The notes beneath the pieces are model-generated. The model saw nothing but the letters and a program-made list of their open reading frames with translations. It was not told the origin of the DNA and ran no database searches. DNA of 64,000 nucleotides from Cheilinus undulatus (Eukaryota > Chordata > Actinopteri > Labriformes > Labridae): assembly GCF_018320785.1 (NCBI RefSeq), contig NC_054871.1, forward strand, positions 15,558,339 to 15,622,338. Reading direction: 5' to 3'. The position numbers and the translations under genes were made by a program. Of this stretch, positions 37,401 through 49,400 are shown piece after piece; position 1 is the first letter of the stretch, and every line of letters begins with the position of its first letter.

Positions 37401-40400
37401 ATTCCTGCTAGAATACTCACCACTATTTGAGCCACCAGCTCCTGCTGTGGGACCTGGTGATGAAACCACTGCCCGGTATGTGGGTGGAGGAGGAGGGGGA
37501 GGTGTACTCCGGCTACCCTGGTTAGCATCGACAGGTGATGTGACACTTTCAGCTCCGTCCTCTTTGGGTTTGGTGGTTTCTGTGTTCTTTGACTGCTCCT
37601 CTTGAGACAAGACAAGTGGTGTCGGGAGGGGGCGTGCTGCAGGTTCCTCAGCAGGAGGGGTCCCTGATGGAGGGGTTCTTGCTTTGGGAGCCGGGGCTGG
37701 TGGGACGCTGGTAGGTGACTCAACAGCAGTGGGAGAGGAGGCAGGAGGAGATTCGAGATCCTTTGGTGGTGCTGGGGGTGGAGAGGTGGGAAGTGATGGA
37801 GGATTTCTGTCCTCAGGTGTAGACGGACCTGAGCGGATGGGAGGTGCAACAGGCTCCTCTGTTGGAGGAGGGGAGGTTGGTAGAGGGGGCAATGGTTCTT
37901 CTTTTGGAGGAGGGGATGTGGGAAGAGGTGGAGCAGGGTCATCTGGAGGAGGTGGTGATGTGGGTAAAGGTGGGGCAGGAGATTCAGGTGGAGGTGGGGA
38001 GGCTGGTAGAGGTGGTGCTGGTTCTTCTGGTAGAGGTGGCCGTGCAGCAGATTCTTCACTGAAGCAAACCCATGAGTCATTCTTTTCCTCGCCAGCAGGG
38101 GGAGCTTCTTCTGGCCCAAAGATGTTGTCCAGGTCAGCTATTGAAGGCTTCCTGGCAGAACCGTCTGATTCTGTTGACACTTCTGTAACACAGACAACCA
38201 GTGACCAATCAGGTGCTGTGATTTCAGAGAAGCACCACAAGTTTACACAGAAAGATAAAAAATGAATGCGGGGAGAGTTGGAGAGAGAATCAGAAATTAA
38301 AAAAGCTATTTGGATCGAATACTAAAGTGAAGCTGTGAGAGAACAGGAGGCAGAAAAAGCAAGAAAGTATCTTACCGGCATCATCTGCAGGACTGTTCGA
38401 TGGAGGGGAGGTTGGGACATTCTTGGGTGGAAGAGGAGGTGGAGCTGCAATTAAAATAATCAGTGCAACAATAAGAAAACATTGTACTCCTGCAGATTAC
38501 TGCTGAATCAACACCAATGAGTGTTGGGAGGGCAGTGTGAGTTTACAGATGATATTGATTTATGTTGACAGCTTATGGTGGGCTGCATACATTGCTGACA
38601 AAAAGATGAGCTTTTAATGAAGAAATTATTTCAACAAAAGCTTCAATCAAAACATGAGAGGAATCATCCCACCAGCTAAACACAACCACAACAACATGAA
38701 GAGAAGGGATCATCCCACAAATCATCACCCATGACACCAACATGCTAAATGCAGGTAGGAAGAAACGAGGCAGGAGGGGTTGTTGCTATATGGGAGACTT
38801 ATACTTAACTCTCCCATAAGATACACCACAACCAACATTTAATTGGTTGATTGTGATATGGCTGATGAAATGAAACAGGTTACAGCGGACTACAAAATGA
38901 AGTGTAGTTTGATTGGGTCAGTTTACAGGTCTGTTCGTCAGTCAAATGATGAAGGGGTTCATAAGATGAGCTGATGGGTCTGTGCAGTCATTCGAAGGGA
39001 GAGAGAAGAAGTGAGATACAAAATGAAGGGAAATCTAAAACTTACTTCCTGTGGGGAAGGATCTTGACAAAGAGGAGTCTGGCTCTGACAGAGGAGCCCC
39101 CCACGCATCAGACTCAGACAGAACCACTAAGTTCAGGAGGGGACAGAACAGGCTGAGTCAGGGGCATTACAACCAAAACACACAAGGATGACCTATTCTT
39201 GAGAGCTCAGAAAAGCAATAGGTGTAAAAGGGGAAACAACACAGGTCAGCATGTCAATAAATGGTTCTTTGGAAAAAACAGATACTCTGCCTCAGTGGCA
39301 GACTGCAGCAGGTTATTTACAGCATCACGAGAATACTCCTTTTCCTGCCAACTGAATTCAGTTCAGCTACAGCAGAAGAGGATGAAGGGCAGCAAAAAGT
39401 GCAGACTGGAGATGTAAGGATATCAAGGTTTTATATTACAGCTATAGTGACCTTAAATATCACGGCTATCAGTACAGGTTATCAGTACTATCAGAACTGG
39501 CTGAAAATCTTCAAAAATGACTGATTCATCATTTCAAAAAATGTCATCAAGTTTGATATTAAACAACATAACAAAACAAATAAGTAGCACAAGGGACTAT
39601 ATACTTTTTGTTTGTGTAAAATTAAAATATTCATGTCAAGAGTAAACATGAAACCCTTATCAAATATGCATTAACAAATGTGCTTAGTTTAAAGGGCTGT
39701 CAAAATTATTAATACTCTGACACGTTTTTGATACTGCATGCTTTAAATGGCACAATACCTGCAATTTTGTTATGTTTGATATGCCAGGAAAGTACCAAAG
39801 CAACCCAAAGCTCCTTATCCATCTGTTTAGTATTGACATAGAGCAGAAATCTGTAACAGTATATTATTTTTCTGATAATCAGGACAAATGAAGAGCCTAA
39901 CTCATAAATCTGATATATCCAAATATTTTTTTAATCTAGCAATTAGTATGAGTAGAAACTAACATCACAAGCTCATATTTGATCAAATTATTCTTTATCT
40001 GCAGTTGTATCACAATGCTGCATTTTATTCTGTTAAATCAGATCATGTTTTTAAAACATAAGCTACATTGTCATCATATAAACTGTGCCAATAGACTTTA
40101 GAAAGTTAGCCTAAAACTTGTTTTACCACTTGTCTCAAATTTAAATAAGATGACATTACAACTGATGCTGCTAGGATAAGGCAACATGACAGCACATGAA
40201 ATGCTGGTTTCCTGGATGATACTTCTTCATATTGTTTACACTGAGCTTGCCATCTAGATCTCTGTAATATTCTTCTGGTTATATAAGCCAAAATTATGCA
40301 ACAGAGTTTTATGAAGATACTGGATATTTGCATTAGTGCTTTAAAGCTATGTAGGAATTTGATGCATGAAATACACCCCCCTACTTTTAAAGATATAAAA

Positions 40401-43400
40401 GCTTTTAATCAATTACACATGGTCAGTGGTGAATGTTCTTGGTACACAACCATAGAATTTACAGTAGCAAGTCAACAGCATAACATTAAAGTAATACGTT
40501 GCAATTTTCAGCTGCAGTCTGGGATGCAGTTAGAACATAACAACATTACATTTTTCTTTTTTGTATCCACGTTCTTGTACCACTTGTGAGGATGGTGGAT
40601 AAAAATATCTTCATAGTTCAGTTCAGCAGCATCAAAAGCTACATTCCCCCAAATAAACATGATGCTGAATTAATAAATGTAACGAACACTGAACATCATA
40701 ACCTTCTTACGGAGAGGATTTACTGCAGGACTGAACTTCAAAAACTCCCTGCTGAGGGTGGAAATTGCATAAACCATGACGACAAACTTAATCCATATCA
40801 CAGGCTCCTGACTTGTGAAGATGAAACCAAAATAAATAAGTGAAATGTTGGCTGTGTCAAACGCAGGTCTGTCTTATTTGTCTGAATGAATGAATCCATA
40901 AAGGGAATTTGTGTCAAGTTGATGTTAGTTATGCTTGACATAGCAGTTGCATAACAGCTAAGAGCTCTTCCACAGCCTGTAGCCCTAAATCCTGCAGGAT
41001 TGAGTGAGAGCGGGTGACAAGAGTCTGCATTTCAACAAGCTGCACTGTGTACATGGACACAACCTCCCAGTGTATCTCAACTTTGACCTTTGCAAAGACA
41101 GACGGAGTGACTCCACTAGTGCAGTAGAAAGCCTGAGGGAGGAACAAATGATGTCAGAGAACAAGGTGAGAGGGAGGGGGAGGAGGAGAGAAAGAAGACA
41201 GAGGGTATCTGCTGTGACAGCCAAGCAGCGCTGAGCGAAAAGCCTTAAAGAGACCAACAGTGTGTATTGAGAAAGCTTTTTACGTTGTTGTACTTTCTGT
41301 TCGACAGAAAAACTAAAGTGGTTAACACCTGTCAGCACATACAGATCTACAGTGGTTAACACACCTCAGCACATACAGATCTAAGAAGCAATGCAGACAC
41401 AAACACAAAGTTACAAACAAACAGAAAGGACGCTTACCTTCAGTCTTTGGTTCTCCAAAGGCTGTTTCCAAAGGAGGTCCAAATAAGGCTGTGGTGTCTT
41501 CAGGGACCGTGGGTGTTGATTGACTGCTTTACCAGACAAAGGATGAAATTAGCAAAGAAGCTACATGACATAATGTCTACAGATAGGAACAGCTATACTT
41601 AAAAAATATCAAGAAACTCAAAGCATTTAGACTTAAATGCAACAGTACAGATTATATCAAGCTGTTTACTATCTAGTGTATAATTAATTACTAGTATTGA
41701 CTTGTCATACATTTTATGAAAGACTTAAATGTATGTCTACTTGTTTAATTTGATGCCAGATTTTTAAGTGTTAACACAACCTTTTTATAGAGTTCAAGTC
41801 CCTATAGAATATATAAAGTGTTGTATATTTGATTAAGAGTTGGTTTTAAAAAATTAACTGCAGAGTTTGGGGTCCTACATAAATAAGTTCAACTGAAAAC
41901 AGAAAATAGAAATAGGTGTGTAATATTTTGTGTGTAGACAATCAGGAAATAATGACATAGGCATGAGCGGCAGGGTTGTTTGCATTTATTGTTTTAAAGC
42001 TGATAAAATGCTTAGTATTTAAAATCCTATTGTTGCTTCTTTATATTCTTAATACTATGTTTTAACTATGAAAAGCACTTAAGGTGCTCTCTGTGTCAGT
42101 GAGCTCGATAAATAAACCTGCCTTGCCTTTATTTGTCTCCTTCATTTTGTTGATTTAAATATAATTTGAACCATTCCTGTGTCTTTTATTTTAAATGTTG
42201 GTCACATGAATGGTATCTCGCATACAGTTTCTCACTTTTGGGGGCATTTGGGGCCAGAGAGACAAGAATGGGAGAAGCCTTGTGCACTCTGCCACACAGG
42301 TTTTGGCAAAACTAAGCTTTCTGTGATATTTCTATGCAAATGTTTGATTACATTTTAAGGTTTTGCTGATCAGTGTAATCTGCAGTCAAAATTTAAATAG
42401 ACAAACCTTCATTGGCTAACAACTGCATCCTATTTAAGGCATAGTAAAGGAGGAAAGGCCACTTGCACAATCTTTTTCAGAATAAAAACAGAAAACAGTG
42501 TAAACAAGAGAATGATAGACAGCAGAAAGGACCTGTGATGATGTGAACAGTTTGGCACACATAGCATCTTCAGAGTAAAATGCTAATGGACTGCCAACAG
42601 TGAAGCTCGTACCTGGGGGGTTGTGGTGCTGGAGCTGGTGCTGGGGCTGGGACCACAGTGGGTAAAGTGGTGACGACACGTCTTGGTCTGGCAATTTCCT
42701 CACCTGGAATCACAATTTAATTTTTGTTAACACCATGTAGCTCATAATCATGTCTGTAATTCACCATCATTAAAAGAGAAACATGGCTACAGTAAAACAA
42801 AACCAACAGCAATACTTACTTGATGTGTTCCTTTTTAGACCCTGTAAAATAAAAAATAAAGAGGGAAAAATGAAAACACAGAGACAAAGTACTTTAAAGA
42901 GAGAAAGATGGATGTATTTTTTGCTGTAACAACTTTTATAATTATATACTATGGTATATACTTTTTGTTCCATTGTTGAAAATAGATGCAACATTTGGAT
43001 AATCAAAATATAGGCCGTATTTTCTGACAAAAAAAGCTGTTTATTCAATCAAACAAATGATAAAGAAATACGTACAATATTCTTCTGATTGAGATTAAAT
43101 TAAAGTTGGGTACACATTACAAGAAAATCATGCTGATTTTAGGCATGATTCTGTCCTCTTCTAACCAAAGTATGCAAAACCCAGTTGTCTTATGGTTCAA
43201 CAGATGATCTTGCAAGGTGAGATGTGTTGAGAGTGATTACACCCTCCCCAATCAGCTTGGAAAACAATATGACAATGTAAAAAATGTTCAGAAAGCCTGA
43301 TGTGTGATGGGAACACTGAGGATAGCTGACTGAAGGAGGAAGCACAAAGAAAGACAACCATCGGGACAATAAAAATGCAAAGCATAAAGTTAGATGGACA

Positions 43401-46400
43401 TCATAAATGGAAGAGCAATTTGTTGATTTGTAGCAGCAACACGTCTTTATACAACAGTAGTGGATACCACAATCCAACTAACAAGGAGAGAAGCTGGATG
43501 GAAATTGCTATGGTGATGGATGAAGCAGGTATTCAACTAGCCACCTGTTAACTTTAAAGCTGCATTTGACCAGAAGAAATTTGGAGTTCCTAGATTTGAG
43601 ACTCTGGATGTTGGTGAATCAATCTGTTGGTGTGTGATGTGCTGAGTTTGTTATCTTATTGTACACCACACAAAATTAAAAAAAAACTGTAAATCTGTCA
43701 TTGTATGTTGCCATGTGTGGAGTCTCTTATAAAAAAAGTTATTCAAATTTAAAAAGATCGTTTTATCTTGTGCAAGGCTTAACTAGATTTGTGAACATCT
43801 CTCTACACAGGAAAAGGCTGTACTGTTTGTTTTAATTCCCATGGTAAGCATGATGAGGCATTTTCATCTTTATTCATATGACAGCTAAAGAGAGTGAGGA
43901 AATAATGGGGGGAGATAATGGGGGATGACATGCAGCCAAAAAGGTTTTAATTTAGTTAAAAGATGGATTAAATGTTGTGCTTGTTTTGCCTTTGTTAGAC
44001 TGTAGGCTAAGGAGACATGAATGTAAATAGCACAGAGATCTGGAAAGAGATGCAGCTAAAGTCATCTGTTAAGGCCCACTAGCAGGGAGACACTTTTAGC
44101 ACTTTTGGATTCATTTCTTCTTTCAATATCCTGAATTAAATTTTTAACTGCCAACAGGTGCATGTTGTTGCAGTATTACTGAAGGTATCTCTTGTTAAAA
44201 GTAACTATTGTACATAGCGCTTACATTTCTTATACAACATTGGTCACTGGTTCTATGCATTAAAATACATTTGTTATACCTCATAAGTGTTTTGCCAAAA
44301 CCACACATTTATTGAAAAAAGGCACAGAGAGCAAAAGCACAGTAGTCTCCCAGCAACCTTGTTAATCAATAAAGCAATGGAAATATCTGCAGTGTGTAAA
44401 CAAACGTTTAAAATTCAATATCAAGAACATCGTTAGTATCGCATTTGAAAATGAAATGCAGGAAAAATTTGGAAAGCTTTGAAAACATGCTTTTGAAGTC
44501 TTAAAAAGCCAGCCCCTGGTAGCAGAGAACGTTTGAGGCTGATAAAGTTGGAGCAGAAGGAAGTTAAAGGAGAGATGAGTTTTGATGTTTGAAAAGAAGC
44601 AGCATGAAAATATTTCCTCTCCAGCTGTGACCTTAAACACCAGATTGTGAGCATGTGAATTCCCCATGAGAGGGACACAGGGAGCAGAGAAAGGCCACAG
44701 GCAGATATGTGGAGAGGAGGAGGTGGGGAGGGAAAGAGGGAGAAGGGAGCAGATGAGCGGAGAAGACACGGCGATGGGGAGTGACTGAAGGAAGAGATCA
44801 AAGGGTCCAGCTGTAAAAAGTGCAAATTTAATCCCACTACTGAGACCAAGCATGCAGCTAGTCCTGATGAAAACAAGTATACAAGCACACTTGTGATCTT
44901 GAGAATCTGAAAAAACAGAGTTAAATATTCATTTCTATATTCAAAAATTAATGTCAAAACAAATAAGATGGCAGTTATGACCCATCGCCTCAGCCACTGA
45001 ACCCACCTACGCATTTTCTGTCTTATTCAATAAACTCCAAAGACAAGGTGACGAGCAAAAGGGTACAAGAAGCGTGTGACGTAACTGAAGGGTGACCCCA
45101 GGGTGACGGAAGAAAAGGACACTTACCGGGCTACGTCTCTGTGACCAGCAAAAAGGAAGAGAGAAGAGATACCTGGTCAGAGAGTGACAAATCAGTAAAG
45201 CAGACATCATGTGCATCAAGAGGAGAAGATTCTTTTTGGTCTGGCAGGTTAGATTTGGGAATGAAGATGATCACGAGTCAATCTTGTACTTTGGAAAAAA
45301 GAAGTTGCTTCTGCAGTCTTCTGAGGTTTTTGAACGTAAATGCAAATGGCTTATATTCCTGGTGGGAGATAGCTGAGGGCAAATTCAAAGTGATATGAGT
45401 GTTTGTGCATAAATCTTTGCCTTGCATTTATGTTGTAGAAAAACAAATTGTACCATTTAACTGTTTCAAGATAAATTAGGTTAAAAGCATAAAATGAAAC
45501 ATATCTGTTTGGGCTGCTTAAATTCCTCTCATTCCTGCTGAAACGTCTCCATCTGCCTGCGTCATTTCCGACTCACATCATCCTTTCTCTCCCTCCATTC
45601 CTCTCTTGCACTTGTTCTAGTTGTGCAGTGAGCCATGAGTGATTAAAGTGATGTAACACGGGGGCGGGACGTGTGGGCGGAAGGGATTAATTTTATTGGG
45701 TAAATTGGGGCACGGCATGGACAACACTCTTGGTCACAACCAATCATTTTCCTCCTGCTGTACGTAAACAGGAAGGGCGACAGGAAGTGTTAACAGCTAC
45801 ACACAGTGACCTTTTAGCCTCTGTTAGGGATTAACAAGACCTTTAACACACACCCAGATCTATACAGATACAGTGATGTTTCAAATGGTCTGCTCCAATC
45901 AATTATGCAACATTTGTGAATTAAAGAATGAACCAACAGTACATTAGCTTTCACATTCTGTTTTCAGTGCTTTTGATTACATAGTTAGGGAGTCTATGGT
46001 ACATAAACAGTAATTTGCCTGAGGGAACTCTGCTTGTAGACCAGACTGTACATCATTTGCCTACACTGGCTGCACGTTTTATAATCAAGACAAATCCAGA
46101 ATGTACGATTAAGGAAGGTATTTTGCTCCATGTTTGGTCATTTCCTGGTTGATATACTCAAAGAAAAGAGAAAAGGGAGGAATAAATTGCAAAGTTAGAC
46201 CTAATTTTTATATTTTCTGACATATTTATTTCATCCCTGACCTTTTCCTCAATGCCGCTGCTGCAGCAGTCTGCTTACTTGGGCTGAGAGCTGTAATCTC
46301 CAGACTCCAGAACCAATTAAAATCAGATTTAAGATGTCTGATTCAGTGGAAACAACTTAAAAGCCATAGCTTTTGTACCCAAAGTATCCAGGAAAAAATG

Positions 46401-49400
46401 TGCCTTAGTAGAACACACATGCACATATTAATTAAAAGCACCACAGTGTAAAACTCCACAATAAATCACACTCACGGAGATCACACAATACCGGCCATCT
46501 TCCTTTATAACTGGCCCAATAATAAAACCTATAATTATATCACACTTGTCATCTGTAGTAAGCATATTTTCAGCAAGACTGAGTACATTTTAAGAGAAAA
46601 CAGATGTATAAGCAGCAAATAGTGGGTGAAAGTGTAAACAGTTAAGACAAAAAAAGAAACATTGAACACAAGAGCAACCAAGGCAAGCTTACCGGACTCC
46701 TCTACAGCGGTTAGCAGCATAACAGAGAGCAAGAAAACAAAGAGAAACAAAAAAGAAGAAGAGGGGAAGGACAGTAAGTTAGGAGACTAGAGTAAAAAAA
46801 AAACCTTTTACCTACATCAACAACAATCACTAATACAAGCAACACTGATGCAATACTACAGCTCTTCACTCTCGTCCTACAAATTCCCCACTACTACCCC
46901 TGACTCGAGCATCAAATCCTCGAAAAGATTCAACATGACATGAGCTGTAAACCAGTGACTTCATGTCACTCTCTCACAAGCTTTTGTTCTTATGAATTAT
47001 TCATAAAGTTTATGACAAAAATAACTGGTGCAATTAAGCTCAGTCTGTTAAACACAGCAATCAGTATCTACTACACAGTAGTTATAAAACTTAATGTGCT
47101 TTAGGATTTTACAACCACAGCTTTGCAATGTCATATGCACATATGGAAAACCAACTTTAAGGAGAAGATTAGAGTTTTATTCAGTATATTTCTCCAGAGG
47201 AGCACAGTGTAGTTCAGCTGGCTGTAAGCTGTTTTTAAGTCCATCTTGTTTTTGGAAGTAAGAGCATTAATGTTTGCATCTGAGGATAAAGTTTTACTGG
47301 ATTAGCCAAAGAAAAAGGAAGACCTACAAAGAAAATCACATAAGGAGTGTTTACTTTAGAAACCTGGTTCTCTCTGGCCTCTCTTGCTCTTTTAATGCAG
47401 CCGTTTTATTGTCGGTCCACAGCCGAGGTTACCTAGAGTTGCCAGGGACTGGGAGTGACAGTGTGACTAATGAAATTTATGTGTCAGGGAGAGTTTGCCA
47501 AGGCAAACGTGATGCTAATTTGAACTGGTAGAGGTGAGGGTGGCAGTTTCGTAATCACAGCTACAAGCCAGTTATTCCACTGCTCAGTCTCTGTTCAAAC
47601 TTAGGAAAGTCGAATGAATTGAAATTAATTTCTAAGGAGACTTTGGTCTTTTTTTTTTCACCTTAGTTGTATAGTTACAGCACAATTGTTTCAAAGCCCA
47701 ATCTATCATAAAATGACCAAAACAACTAACAATTTCATCTTAAGCCAAGTTCAGACCAAAGATTCACAAGGAGATCAGTTGAAACTTGCAACTTCTTGTA
47801 ACAGTCCACTCTGCAATATTGTAAACACCTGCCATTTCACATCTCTGCAACCCAAGGAGACGATGCATCATTTCAATGGCACTATCTCTCACAGTAACTA
47901 CATTTAAACTGACTTATTTCTAAAGTTACAGCACAATAAAATCTATCTCTGCACATTAACTGGCTTTTGAGAACTGAGAATAAGAAATTTTCCAGATTTA
48001 GCTCCTGCAGCTTTGAATTCTCATGTAGAGCTGTGCATGATACAGGGCCGCGTGCAGCTGATATAACTGAGAGCCTTTCAAAACAAAACATTTCTATTTC
48101 TCTTTTTCTTAGAAAGGATTATAAAAGAAAGAAAGAAAAAAAAGATGTAATCATTTCCTAAATTTATAGCATGACTTTATCTGATGAAATTGGTATTAAT
48201 AGCCTTTCGAAATGGGATTTCTTTTCCCCCTTTTTCATGTTTATCTGCTTGCGCCATCCTACAACCACCTGTCTGTGAGTGAATCGCAGGCAACTGCATC
48301 AGAGGATGTGATTTGAGCAGCAAAGCCAGTGATGTTATAAAAGAGTCACGTCCTGGATCTTTGTTCTGAACTTTTTTTTTTACTCATTAAAAAATAACAA
48401 AAATGGTTCTATATATAGATTACTTTTGTATGCTGATATAAGGAAACTTTAAAAAGCAGCAAAAAGGCAAAGTGAAAAACAGATAGATTTGTTAGTCAAT
48501 AAGTAATCCTGAAATAAGAAGAGAACCGATCATCAAAATTATTCTTCATTAATCATCTGTTAATTGACCAATCACTTCAGCATTTTTTGTGAAAAACGAC
48601 TCCAATGCTTTGCACCAAGCGCTTGCACAGAGACATTACCTGCATGGAAAGATGTTCACACCTGATCAGGTTAACAGAGCTAGCAGGCTGGATTAAATTA
48701 TTGAGTCCACAAGCTCAAATGACCACAAGCAATCTCACTGTACAGCAGACTGACTCACAGCTTCTATGTGCCCACTTTCCTACCTGAATTATTCAAGATG
48801 GACACCCAAGCTAACTATCCTCTCTGAAGAACTGAGGGATTATGGGTAGGGGTCAGAAAGGTAGGAGAGGCCCAAGCCTGTTGTAGAGTCTCACTGCTTG
48901 TTAAAGGTTTACTTGTGCTTGAATTTAGTTATATCGACTGAGCTGTATCACTTCCAAGGAAAGCCTCATACCCTGATGTTTAACAATGACTCCGTCAAAA
49001 AACGTATGTTGTGGGAATATTTAGAATATTGTGTTGAATGACACCAAGGTAAACGGATAAGGACTAAATGAAGCAGTGATTCATTTGTAGCTTTCATTGA
49101 TAGTAAAACAAAAACTGTGGGATAAAGCGAACAAAAGAACAGAATATTTGCTGCAGAGAAAGAGAAGCTTTGTAGATATGGCACACAACACAGAGGGACT
49201 TACAGCAATACCTTAATCTATAAACTAAAGGAAGTTGAGGGGGTGAGAAGGGGGATTTTTTACATATCTATTTTACACATTTTAACCCTTTTTCTTTAAC
49301 AGCCAGCTGTGTGTCAACAGAAAGCTCACTCACCAGAGGAGATGGAGACAGGGCTATGTTGCCTATTGAGGCTTTGAGTTCGTCGACCGAGGGTGCTGTC

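Noticed and set aside
37319..38119. 266-codon minus-strand frame rich in Leu, His and Pro
   Set aside because: Alternative frame of the same repetitive exon; only the other minus frame matches SGIP1.
37684..38265. 193-codon + strand open frame, Gly-rich
   Set aside because: It is the exact antisense of the sgip1 proline-rich exon; its openness follows from the repeat composition.
40296..40843. Two adjoining + strand frames of 97 and 85 codons
   Set aside because: No recognisable product, AT-rich codon use, inside a sgip1 intron.
44362..45014. Two overlapping minus-strand frames of 163 and 193 codons
   Set aside because: Hydrophobic and pyrimidine-driven, no known domain, and they lie in the intron just after the RRSP microexon without fitting splice sites.
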